Part shown: positions 26,679 to 34,684 of the stretch, in pieces
How the letters are laid out: each line of letters opens with the position of its first letter
How positions within the stretch are numbered: position 1 is the first letter of the stretch
NCBI GenBank assembly: GCA_910588855.1
Contig: CAJUSR010000008.1
Coordinates: forward strand, 62,001-126,000
Length of the DNA: 64,000 nucleotides
Source: an uncultured Kineothrix sp.
GTDB taxonomy: Bacteria > Bacillota > Clostridia > Lachnospirales > Lachnospiraceae
Direction: 5' to 3'
The notes under the pieces: generated by a model
Seen by the model: only the letters and a program-made list of their open reading frames with translations
Told to the model about the DNA's origin: nothing
Databases searched by the model: none
Program-made: the position numbers and the translations under genes

Positions 26679-27104
26679 CTACCGTCTCTCGTCAACCATA
26701 ATCCCAGCCAGTTCCCATACTTTCTCAATCATATCCAAGGTCTCTTCTGGCGGAAATTCTTTAATCACTTCTTTCGTATCCTTATCCACGATTTTAATCA
26801 TTACTCTGTTGGTTCCATCGTGGATTCCAAAGACAGCTTCCGAATGGGGCATATTCCTATTGAGCTGCTCAACCGCTTTTTTAACCTTCTCATTGGCGGC
26901 CTGCTGCTGTTCCGCATTCTGATTGCCTGCACTTTGCCCGTCCTTATTGTCTGCCTTTGAAACAGATACTGTAACTGGATCTACATTTGTTACCTGTGCA
27001 GGAGTGGAAACTTCCTTGTTTTCCGCTGCTTCGCTTGTTTTGACCGGTTTCTGAACCGACTGTGACTGGATTGTCATTACACTTCCTAATGGTTCTATAG
27101 CCAT
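26679..27104 (-). CDS. flaG: FlaG family flagellar protein
   Basis: 141 residues. The first 60 are low-complexity and polar; the conserved FlaG part is C-terminal (EKVKKAVEQLNRNMP; VMIKIVDKDTKEVIKEFPPE; IEKVWELAGIMVDERR). FlaG influences filament length. GGAGGTGATT precedes ATG, and a sigma-28 promoter lies 74 bp upstream, making it the first gene of flaG-fliD-fliS-fliT. Confidence 0.92.
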   Translation of the reverse strand: MAIEPLGSVMTIQSQSVQKPVKTSEAAENKEVSTPAQVTNVDPVTVSVSKADNKDGQSAGNQNAEQQQAANEKVKKAVEQLNRNMPHSEAVFGIHDGTNRVMIKIVDKDTKEVIKEFPPEETLDMIEKVWELAGIMVDERR

Positions 27105-27177
27105 TGTTAATCACCTCCGTGTGATGTTAAAATTTGTTAAGTAACATAATGATACTTATCATTTACGTCTATTTAAT

Positions 27178-27204
27178 ATATCGGATGAAATTTATAAATA
27201 TTTA
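27178..27204 (-). promoter_or_regulatory. Sigma-28 promoter of flaG-fliD-fliS-fliT
   Basis: On the minus strand TAAA (27204-27201) and CCGATAT (27184-27178) with 16 bp between, identical in boxes and spacing to the flagellin promoter. Confidence 0.85.
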
Positions 27205-27381
27205 CCTTTTTTCCGCATCTTTCTGCATACTTTACACTTCTGCCGGCTCCCGCTATCAGGATAACTTGTCAAGATAGATTGCCAAGATAGGTTACCAAAA
27301 TAATTTATCGGGGTAAATTATTTTAATAATTTATCCTAATAAATTATACCAACAGCTTGTCAAAGGCTAAATATTTCACTT

Positions 27382-27433
27382 AAAAAGAAGACAATTACCT
27401 TGCGTAGCAACTGCTGGTTATTGTCTTCTTTTT
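27382..27433 (-). terminator. Terminator after csrA
   Basis: An 18-bp inverted repeat with one mismatch (AAAAAGAAGACAATAACC paired to GGTAATTGTCTTCTTTTT on the minus strand) ends in five Ts, 26 bp after the csrA stop codon. It is symmetrical and could work in both directions. Confidence 0.85.
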
Positions 27434-27459
27434 ATTTTTATAAGCCGAAAATCAAACAT

Positions 27460-27678
27460 TTATTCCAACATTTTTTTCAATGCGGCCATCCCATCCGTGT
27501 TGACGGATTCTTTGTTTGCATTCTGTATCTGTGCATAAACTTCTTTCCGGTACACAGGAACCTCTTTCGGAGCTGTGATGCCTATCTTCACCTGTTCCCC
27601 CTTGATTTCCAAAATTGTAATTTCTACATTATTATTAATAATCAAGGCTTCATTCTTTTTTCTGGATAAAGCTAACAT
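27460..27678 (-). CDS. csrA: Carbon storage regulator CsrA
   Basis: 72 residues, a small dimeric RNA-binding protein. MLALSRKKNEALIINNNVEI and VKIGITAPKEVPVYRKEVY match the family over its whole length. In Firmicutes CsrA represses flagellin translation and is held inactive by FliW. ATG follows the fliW TAG directly, so the two are coupled. A candidate target hairpin is in the flagellin leader at 23625. Confidence 0.97.
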   Translation of the reverse strand: MLALSRKKNEALIINNNVEITILEIKGEQVKIGITAPKEVPVYRKEVYAQIQNANKESVNTDGMAALKKMLE

Positions 27679-28134
27679 CTACTCACCTGCTTTCTTTGCC
27701 TGCAGAATATCATAAATGGGGAACTTTACCTTAAACTCCTCCCCTTCCACAATTACCTGGCAAGCCTTTCTATTTTTTCCGTTAATCAAAATAGGGCCTT
27801 TTAAATTAACAGTCATCTTTTCCAATTCCTGCGGAACGGTAACGGTAACAAGTACCAGCAGTTCATCATGCTCCCAATCGCCCAAAATTTTCAGCAGTTC
27901 ATCATCCACCTCCGGATTATAATCCTCTTTTATCAAAAGAGGATCCATCACCGGCATGGCAAATGCCGGCTCCTGCAACGACTGCAGCCAATGGATTGTC
28001 TCAATACCGTCCTCTTCATCGTGGAGCAAAGCAAACTGGGTCAAATCGGGGAATCCTACAATCCCGCCCGGAAATGTAATAATTTTTTCTTCTTCTATCG
28101 TAACCTCTCCGAATACTTTTGTTTGTAATGTCAT
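27679..28134 (-). CDS. fliW: Flagellar assembly factor FliW
   Basis: 151 residues. FliW binds either flagellin or CsrA; when flagellin leaves the cell FliW captures CsrA and flagellin translation resumes. The family signs are EEEKIITFPGGIVGFPDLTQ, IHWLQSLQEPAFAMPVMDPL and a C-terminal NLKGPILINGKNRKACQVIV. It lies 38 bp after flgL and directly before csrA. Confidence 0.96.
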   Translation of the reverse strand: MTLQTKVFGEVTIEEEKIITFPGGIVGFPDLTQFALLHDEEDGIETIHWLQSLQEPAFAMPVMDPLLIKEDYNPEVDDELLKILGDWEHDELLVLVTVTVPQELEKMTVNLKGPILINGKNRKACQVIVEGEEFKVKFPIYDILQAKKAGE

Positions 28135-28172
28135 ACCTTCTCCTTATTTCCCACTGTTTTATATCAATCGCC

Positions 28173-29849
28173 TTAGATATAATTCATCAGTGAATTTTGC
28201 AGAATCTTTCCGGTTGCCAGTAAAGCCGATTGATAGGAAAAATCCATGCTCGTCAGCTTCACCGTTACTTCAGTCACATCAATATCCTCATTCGCAGACT
28301 GCAGTGTCTCAAAAGTAGACTTCTGTGTCATCAAACGGTTATCAATTAAGTCCAGACGGCTTGCCCGCGTACCATTGTCCGTAATAGCCAGACTCGTCAA
28401 ATCCGAGATTTCCTGAGTCTTTGTAATCAATCCTTCAAACATCTTCTGCATATTCTCACGGATATGTGTATGGGCTTTTTCCGCCGCAGCATAAGTTGTT
28501 TTTAGGTTTGCATAATCCGGATGGCTTTCATCCATACCTTTCATCATTTTTTCCAAATCCGTCTTAACTGCTTCTATTTCCTTCAGACTTGCCAATGCAT
28601 TTTCCATATCGTCAATGTTGCGATCCATATCCATAGTAAATACTTCATCTGCAGTCGTATTGACGCGGATTCTCTGGTTATATCCCACATCGTACTCCAA
28701 GAACTGGGTTACCTTATCACACGGAATAAATTTCTTCTTCTGGGGAGGATTCACTGTGGTATCCAGGTACTCTACATGATTGTACTCTATCGTTCCATCT
28801 TTTGCCGGGTCTGGGTCTGCTTTCGTAATATCCTTACATGCAAAATAATGCTCCGGACGCATATCCCCTTTCTTCCAGCTATCTTTTTCGTAAGTGATCC
28901 GGATTTCTGCCCCTGTCGTCATATCCGTGTTGTTTACACTATTGAACTTCGCCTCATACAAATCAGCGCCAATTAGCAGCTCCCCAGTTTCCGGTATCAA
29001 TACTGCCTTATCAGGGTTAGCAAGCACATAATCCTGAGGGTTCGGATTAGCAGTTGCAGATACCACTTCGATATCACCTGAAGCAACCAATGTGTTTTCT
29101 GTCGGCTCCGTCCCATTTAAAGCCGCTGCCTTTTTATTCGCCTCCGTGATTATGTTTATCGTCGGCTTATTGGTATTATCCGCATTTATGCTGTCATAGG
29201 AAAGCCGGATACGGTAAATATCGGAATTACTGATATCCTTTTCCTCTTCTGCCGGACCGTTCGCCGGATTATAGCTCTCCTTGGAAACTCCCTTCAGTGT
29301 ACCGATATCCGTATAGTTGATAGTATCCAATGAGGAAATATCCAACTGTTCCGTAATGGAATACTTCCGATAAGCCGGATCGTTTTCATTTTCCGGCAGA
29401 TTCTCCATAAACGTAAGGGGGGTATCCGTACGGTAACCGGTAAACATATACCGCCCCGCATAGTCCACGTTCCCTGTGGAATAAAATTCACCTTTTAACT
29501 CTTTTAACTGGGCAATAACAATCGCTATGTTATTGGAATCAAAATCTTTTACCGCACCTTGCGTACAAAGCCCTATCATGTTCTTTAATAATTCCGATGT
29601 GGTTTCCAGCGCATCCCCTGTTACTTTCAGCCAGCTTGCCCCGTCTTTTGCATTTTTTTCATAGAACTGGGTAATCTGGGAAACATCACTCCTCAGCCTC
29701 AATGCACGGATTGCAATAACCGGGTCGTCAGAAGGTCTTGTAATCTTTTTCTTCGTGGACATCTGGGTACTTAATTTATCCGTCAGTTCTTTCGTATTGT
29801 TGATATTATACAGTGAGTTATTCTGCATAATTTTATTCGTCATTCTCAT
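28173..29849 (-). CDS. flgL: Flagellar hook-filament junction protein FlgL
   Basis: About 558 residues, longer than the 300 or so of enteric FlgL owing to a central insertion. The N-terminus MRMTNKIMQNNSLYNINNTK and SDDPVIAIRALRLRSDVSQI are the flagellin-like D0/D1 signature; the C-terminus has LTSLAITDNGTRASRLDLID and a final helix ending SLMNYI. ATG 29849 lies 11 bases after AAAGGAG. It joins FlgK to the filament. The gap to the upstream flgK is 191 bp and holds three hairpins. Confidence 0.93.
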   Translation of the reverse strand: MRMTNKIMQNNSLYNINNTKELTDKLSTQMSTKKKITRPSDDPVIAIRALRLRSDVSQITQFYEKNAKDGASWLKVTGDALETTSELLKNMIGLCTQGAVKDFDSNNIAIVIAQLKELKGEFYSTGNVDYAGRYMFTGYRTDTPLTFMENLPENENDPAYRKYSITEQLDISSLDTINYTDIGTLKGVSKESYNPANGPAEEEKDISNSDIYRIRLSYDSINADNTNKPTINIITEANKKAAALNGTEPTENTLVASGDIEVVSATANPNPQDYVLANPDKAVLIPETGELLIGADLYEAKFNSVNNTDMTTGAEIRITYEKDSWKKGDMRPEHYFACKDITKADPDPAKDGTIEYNHVEYLDTTVNPPQKKKFIPCDKVTQFLEYDVGYNQRIRVNTTADEVFTMDMDRNIDDMENALASLKEIEAVKTDLEKMMKGMDESHPDYANLKTTYAAAEKAHTHIRENMQKMFEGLITKTQEISDLTSLAITDNGTRASRLDLIDNRLMTQKSTFETLQSANEDIDVTEVTVKLTSMDFSYQSALLATGKILQNSLMNYI

Positions 29850-29896
29850 ATGGTTATCGTCTCCTTTCACAGCATAACCAAGCCTTAGAAATCCTT

Positions 29897-30038
29897 GCTG
29901 CAATTGTGCAGCTTACCTGTATTTATCAAATGCCTGATATTAGCTGCTCACCATTCCGCTTCGCGGAATAACAAATCCTGATGAAAAGAAGTTCTCCGCG
30001 AAACAACCTCTGCTGTGAGCGGCTAGAACTTCTTTTCA
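29897..30038 (-). other. Three hairpins between flgK and flgL
   Basis: A 14-bp perfect inverted repeat (TGAAAAGAAGTTCT at 29982-29995, complement at 30025-30038), a 7-bp hairpin ATTCCGC-TTC-GCGGAAT at 29953-29969 and a 6-bp hairpin at 29897-29912. None is followed by a T run in the direction of transcription, so they look like mRNA processing or stability elements rather than full terminators. Confidence 0.5.
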
Positions 30039-30040
30039 CC

Positions 30041-31882
30041 CTACACTCCGGTTTCCAATATCAGCCTGTCATATATTTCCGTCAATGTTTGAATCATTTT
30101 AGAAGAAAGGGTAAAAGAATTTTGGAATTTTACCATGTTTACCGCTTCTTCATCTTCATCCACACTGGATATCGACATCCTTTGGTTCTCAATCGTAACC
30201 GCAATCCCATAATAAGTGTCATAAAAATCCTTGGCATTTCTGGCATTCAAAGCCACATCCGACAACAAAGTCTGCAAAAATTCTTTCGCCGTGGCATTTC
30301 TGAAATTAAATTTGGTCTTATCCTGCATCGCCGTAATCAATTCCGTAATCTGACCAAATTGTTCTACACCGATATCCTTCTCGGACTTCGTTCCAAGCAA
30401 ATCCGGGTCTTTTACCAAAGCATCATTGATTTCAATATTGAAGGCGGTCAATTCATAATACTGGTCTGCATCAAGAAAATCTTCATATTTATATTGGGAA
30501 TCTAAAATGCTGCTGCCCGCCACAGGTTTCCTCGCCGTAAAAAACATAGCGCCCGCATTCCCATACTTATCAAAACCGCTTGTAAATATTTCATTTACTT
30601 TGGATGCAAAAGCCCTGACAAACTCGTTCATCTGGGAAAGATAATAAGGTATTCCCTGATAATTGATATCCGTGCCTACTTCTACTTCCCATTTCCCGCT
30701 GGCTGCCGCCGCAGTCACTACCGTATCGCACTTTGCATCATCCATAATAAAAGTGAAAGTACCGTCTTCGTTATATTTCCAATCTTTATAATAATAAACC
30801 GTATTTCTAATCGTGATGCTGCCGCCGGTATCGGAAAGGTTACATTTGTTCAGGTTTTTCAAAAAGTCCCTTGTGACTTCCACAGTTACTTCCGTGCCTT
30901 CTGCCCCTTTCGTAACCTTTTGCACCAGCCCTCCGAAAGCTTTATTGTTATTGCCGTCACGCATCGCCACAAGACCTTTCAAAGCCCCGCCCATAGACGC
31001 GTTGTTCAAATTGAAATCATTGCCGTTGTCCCAGAAAATATCGTACAATCCATCGGCATCGCTCTGGTTGATTTTCTCATTATCCGCCCTGGAACGACAT
31101 TCCAGCTTATGGTATTCCCCACCGTCCACTATCGGCTGGTTGCCTGCAATACTTACAATAAAACGGGTTCCCCCTGTTTCCCTCTCCGGATTGTAAGGGT
31201 CGGTAATCGGATATTCTTTCGTCTCTACGTCTACTATTTCTGACAGTTCATCCAAAAGCAAATCCCTCTTATCCCTCAATTGGTTCGCTATTGTGCCTGT
31301 CATTTCCACTACATTAATCTGCTTATTTAAAGTGGCAATCTCCGATGTAATGGAATTGATTCGTTCTACCCTTAACTTGATTTCTTCATTAATATCTTTC
31401 TGCAAAGCCTGCAAATTGCCGGCTGTGGTATTAAAGTATTCTGCCAGCTTTTGCGCCGATGCGATAAAAGCTGCTTTGGCATCCCTGATACTGGAGCTTG
31501 TTGTTACGCTTTGCAGCGTACTTAAAAATTCATCGAAAATTGTTGCAAAACCAGTGTCTCCGTCATCATCCAGATACTGCTGAATCGTATCCGTATAATA
31601 TTTTTTAATATCATACTCACCTAAAGTAGAGTTATTGTTACGGAACCTTAAATCATAAAACTGGTCGCGGACACGCTCAATCGCTATCGTATCCACACCG
31701 GCCCCTGCACACCCATAGGTTGTAAAAAGCCTAAGGGGGCTTGCCGCTTCCTGCGTTACCTGCTGTCTGCTATATCCGTCCGTATGTGTATTGGCAATAT
31801 TATTGGCAGTAGTGTTCAATGCCGCATTTGCTGCCCTGATTCCCGATGACGCAATTGATAAACCAAAAAATTGTGATGGCAT
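30041..31882 (-). CDS. flgK: Flagellar hook-associated protein FlgK (copy 1)
   Basis: 613 residues. The N-terminal SGIRAANAALNTTANNIANT and DGYSRQQVTQ, the mid VERINSITSEIATLNKQI and LRDKRDLLLDELSEIVDVE, and a C-terminal EEAVNMVKFQNSFTLSSKMI are FlgK hallmarks. It forms the first junction zone between hook and filament. It starts 10 bp after a second FlgK-like gene with which it shares only the ends and the DKRD block. Ribosome binding site AAGGTGAAG. Confidence 0.93.
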   Translation of the reverse strand: MPSQFFGLSIASSGIRAANAALNTTANNIANTHTDGYSRQQVTQEAASPLRLFTTYGCAGAGVDTIAIERVRDQFYDLRFRNNNSTLGEYDIKKYYTDTIQQYLDDDGDTGFATIFDEFLSTLQSVTTSSSIRDAKAAFIASAQKLAEYFNTTAGNLQALQKDINEEIKLRVERINSITSEIATLNKQINVVEMTGTIANQLRDKRDLLLDELSEIVDVETKEYPITDPYNPERETGGTRFIVSIAGNQPIVDGGEYHKLECRSRADNEKINQSDADGLYDIFWDNGNDFNLNNASMGGALKGLVAMRDGNNNKAFGGLVQKVTKGAEGTEVTVEVTRDFLKNLNKCNLSDTGGSITIRNTVYYYKDWKYNEDGTFTFIMDDAKCDTVVTAAAASGKWEVEVGTDINYQGIPYYLSQMNEFVRAFASKVNEIFTSGFDKYGNAGAMFFTARKPVAGSSILDSQYKYEDFLDADQYYELTAFNIEINDALVKDPDLLGTKSEKDIGVEQFGQITELITAMQDKTKFNFRNATAKEFLQTLLSDVALNARNAKDFYDTYYGIAVTIENQRMSISSVDEDEEAVNMVKFQNSFTLSSKMIQTLTEIYDRLILETGV

Positions 31883-31892
31883 TTACTTCACC

Positions 31893-33539
31893 TTACCTTC
31901 CTAATGTACTGAGTATATGTTCTATCATTTCATTTATTACGTTGACATAACGGCTGGATGCATTAAATGCATTCTGGAATTTAATCATAAATTCCATCTC
32001 CTCCGAGTCCGAAACCCCAACTATCATTTCCCTTGCAGAAAATGTCTCATTCACTACTTCCGCCTGCAAATCCGCAATTTCCTTGCTGGCCTCACCTGTA
32101 ATGGAAAGCTGGTCAATCAAATTGGTATAATAGCCAATCAAAGATACCTTCGTTTCCAGGTTAGGGTTCAACGTATGGGTTTCTTCCGAAAATGCCGCTT
32201 TCAGCCTTGCCGTTGTCGCTTTATCTTCAGAACCATCCTTCAAACGGAAAGAAAGGATTCCGGGTTCTCTCTTTAAATCCTCATTTACAATCATATTACC
32301 AATGGTAAATCCTTTTTCCGGGTCATCGGAAATTAATTCAAACATCTGAATGGCTATCGGATTGCCAAACTCATCCCTCAACACATTGCCGTTTTCATCC
32401 CTTGCCTTCATATAATCCGTATCCGGTTCGCTTTCCGCTGCCTGCCGGAGTACATCGTTGATGGCTGTAACTACTTTATTTATAAGCTGGTCAAATTCCG
32501 CCTGGACATTCATAAGAAGCGACTGGGAAATATCCCTGTTATATGCTTCGATATTTTCCTCTGCCACATCCTGATAGGTCGCCCTCTTATCTCCTCTTGC
32601 ATACAGCAGTGACCGCAAAGAGCCAATGTCCGTATTCAAAGAAGAACGGATTTCCTGCGTCGTATCATATACCGTTGCCGATTCCAAAATCGGAACCCTC
32701 TCCCCCCAGGAAGCTGTTTCATAGTCAGCCAGCTGAGGCCAATAGGGGGTATAAAAACCGGTTTCACGGTCCGCATAGACTTCCATCTTATTGTATGATT
32801 CGGTTTTAACAAAATCCACACCTTCAAATTGGACGGTAACGGCCCCATACATATCCTCTTCGTAACTGATTTTGCCCATTTTAGACAATTCGTCCAAAAT
32901 GTAATTCCTTCTATCCCTTAAGTCATTGGCATGCTCTACCTTGCCTGCCTCTGCTCTCATAATCTGTTTATTTATCTGTACCAGTTCTTCGCCATATTTA
33001 TTGATAGTATCCACGCTATTTTTAATCTGCGTGTTTAAATTATCCTGCATATCGCAAAGACCGGTATATACCAAAGAAGCCCTTTTCAAAAATTCATTGC
33101 AACGGGAAACAAGAAGATTCTGGTTGGTCAAATCACAAGGGTCTCTGTCCAAATCCTGAACCGTCTTCCAAAGGTTCTCCAAAGATTCCGAAAATTCCAC
33201 CCCCTGGAACTCCCCAAACAAGTCTTCCATTTCATCAATAACTTTCACATTTGTTTCATAAAATGCACTGCGCCCGGATTCCTTACGGTAGGTTCGGTCT
33301 AAAAACATGTCCCTGACCTGTCTTGTTTGGGAATAGTATACGCCCATTCCATACTGTTGATAAGAAACAGCGGAAGCGCTGACCGAAAGTGTCTGATAAG
33401 TCCTCGTATTAAGTAAAATCTGTTGTCTTGTATAACCCTTCGTGTCCACGTTCGTCATATTATGCGCCGTGGTATTCATCGCATTCTGGCTCGTCTGCAA
33501 TCCAGATGCCCCTATATATAAACTTCCAAATAATGGCAT
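31893..33539 (-). CDS. flgK: Flagellar hook-associated protein FlgK (copy 2)
   Basis: 548 residues with SGLQTSQNAMNTTAHNMTNV, DTKGYTRQQILLNTRTYQ, a DLRDRRNYILDELSKM block and the C-terminal EMEFMIKFQNAFNASSRYVN. It is clearly FlgK-family but differs from copy 1 through most of the middle. Tandem FlgK-like genes suggest two separate junction rings or a division of roles. Ribosome binding site GGAGAGGTG. Located between flgN and flgK copy 1. Confidence 0.92.
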   Translation of the reverse strand: MPLFGSLYIGASGLQTSQNAMNTTAHNMTNVDTKGYTRQQILLNTRTYQTLSVSASAVSYQQYGMGVYYSQTRQVRDMFLDRTYRKESGRSAFYETNVKVIDEMEDLFGEFQGVEFSESLENLWKTVQDLDRDPCDLTNQNLLVSRCNEFLKRASLVYTGLCDMQDNLNTQIKNSVDTINKYGEELVQINKQIMRAEAGKVEHANDLRDRRNYILDELSKMGKISYEEDMYGAVTVQFEGVDFVKTESYNKMEVYADRETGFYTPYWPQLADYETASWGERVPILESATVYDTTQEIRSSLNTDIGSLRSLLYARGDKRATYQDVAEENIEAYNRDISQSLLMNVQAEFDQLINKVVTAINDVLRQAAESEPDTDYMKARDENGNVLRDEFGNPIAIQMFELISDDPEKGFTIGNMIVNEDLKREPGILSFRLKDGSEDKATTARLKAAFSEETHTLNPNLETKVSLIGYYTNLIDQLSITGEASKEIADLQAEVVNETFSAREMIVGVSDSEEMEFMIKFQNAFNASSRYVNVINEMIEHILSTLGR

Positions 33540-33559
33540 GATATCACCTCTCCCTGGGA

Positions 33560-34078
33560 TTATTGTTTTGCGTCAAATCCACTTCTTTGTACCCCGATTA
33601 CGTTGCCTGCGCTGTATGCGCCCTTATTATAGTTCGCCGTCTCGGGGGCTGTCTTCAATGCTTGAAACATATTTATGTCAAACTCAATCATTTCCAGTGC
33701 GCTCAATATCAGTTCTTTGTTTTGTTCATTCACCTGACGTACCTTATGCACCACTGCCTTGAGCCTGTCATGTACTTTTGCCAGCTTTTGCTGCTCCACC
33801 GGCCTTGGTTCCAGCATTTGAATAATATTGGTCAGTATCAAATCTTCAACATCCCTGTTTACTACGTTGGCAATATCCTGAATCACTTCCCGCCTTTTAT
33901 TATCTAAATTGCTGATTCTGCTTGCAACGATTTGTTCTTCATCCGTGATTTTTGATAAATCTTCCAAATTGCCGGAAATAATTGCCGGCTTCTTTTTTGT
34001 GGATAGCTCCAGCAAGTTATCATATTCTTCACATATACTGTCCAATACAGTAATTAAGTTTTCCATCAAACTTGCCAC
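33560..34078 (-). CDS. flgN: Flagellar chaperone FlgN
   Basis: 172 residues, helical, beginning MENLITVLDSICEEYDNLLE with EEQIVASRISNLDNKRREVI in the middle. FlgN escorts FlgK and FlgL to the export gate. GTG 34078 follows GTGGGG by eight bases and is preferred; the ATG four codons later is an alternative. It starts 4 bp after the flgM stop codon. Confidence 0.88.
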   Translation of the reverse strand: MASLMENLITVLDSICEEYDNLLELSTKKKPAIISGNLEDLSKITDEEQIVASRISNLDNKRREVIQDIANVVNRDVEDLILTNIIQMLEPRPVEQQKLAKVHDRLKAVVHKVRQVNEQNKELILSALEMIEFDINMFQALKTAPETANYNKGAYSAGNVIGVQRSGFDAKQ

Positions 34079-34082
34079 GAGA

Positions 34083-34358
34083 CTACCCCACTTCTTTCAT
34101 TCTCTGTAATAGCTTATCAGCAAATTCACCTGCGTCCACCCCATAAGTACCTGCTTGAATACTGTTTTTGAGAGGAGCAGTTATTTCTTCCCTGATATCC
34201 CTGCTTGCCGCTACTGCCTGCTTTGCTACTTGATAATCTTTTCCAAGGCTGGATATTTGAAGCTGATCCGTAGCTCCTACACTGGTTTTCCTCCGGGTAG
34301 TATCAGTTTTTTGTGTTTTATATATCTGCTGAACTTGTGTATATGCCTCTATACGCAT
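34083..34358 (-). CDS. flgM: Anti-sigma-28 factor FlgM
   Basis: 91 residues. FlgM binds sigma-28 until the hook-basal body is finished, then is exported. The N-terminus is short and disordered (MRIEAYTQVQQIYKTQKTD); the C-terminal sigma-binding helices are DQLQISSLGKDYQVAKQAV and AGTYGVDAGEFADKLLQRM. GGAGGAG precedes ATG. It heads flgM-flgN-flgK-flgK-flgL-fliW-csrA and has its own sigma-28 promoter, giving feedback on its inhibitor. Confidence 0.93.
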   Translation of the reverse strand: MRIEAYTQVQQIYKTQKTDTTRRKTSVGATDQLQISSLGKDYQVAKQAVAASRDIREEITAPLKNSIQAGTYGVDAGEFADKLLQRMKEVG

Positions 34359-34401
34359 GGTCCACTCCTCCTTTCATGCGAGTGCTGATGTCTTATTATT
34401 A

Positions 34402-34428
34402 TTATCGGACTTTTGGAGAATTACTTTA
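34402..34428 (-). promoter_or_regulatory. Sigma-28 promoter of the flgM operon
   Basis: On the minus strand TAAA (34428-34425), 16 bp, then CCGATAA (34408-34402), 44 bp before the flgM start. It is the third promoter in the window with this exact spacing. Confidence 0.83.
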
Positions 34429-34558
34429 GAGTGGATTGGTTTTTTGATGAAGATGGGATGGGAAGGAGGGAAAGAATACCACGCAAGCCGGAAGGAAACG
34501 GCAAAAGCCTGTACAGCAAAATCCATCTATGAATGGCAATTTCAGGAAATATAAAACA

Positions 34559-34622
34559 GGGATGCCTCTAATCTCCGGCCAGACCAGCAACCGCTGCCTC
34601 GCCTTCTGCTTAGAAACATCCC
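34559..34622 (-). terminator. Structured terminator-like element after the chemoreceptor gene
   Basis: Read on the minus strand, GGGATGTTTCTAA pairs along 13 bp (two G-U) with TTAGAGGCATCCC, enclosing an inner CAGC-GGTT-GCTG hairpin, and is followed by TGTTTTATATTT. The large loop is unusual for a plain terminator. The rest of the 326-bp gap (34359-34684) holds only the flgM promoter. Confidence 0.55.
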
Positions 34623-34684
34623 TATTTAAATACCCAAGCCCCAACCCCGGTATGCTGTATGGCGGATGACCGTATGCAGCCCTC

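Larger units (their letters stand above)
27105..27459. other. Intergenic region between csrA and flaG
   Basis: 355 bp without a gene. It holds the flaG sigma-28 promoter and the csrA terminator (listed separately). Between them, about 27294-27350, is an AT-rich stretch with a 9-bp hairpin AATAATTTA/TAAATTATT (27299-27322) and a partial repeat of it; no protein or RNA family is recognised there. Confidence 0.6.

Noticed and set aside
34357..34554. A short gene upstream of flgM
   Set aside because: The frame lies across the sigma-28 promoter on the opposite strand and has no recognisable content.
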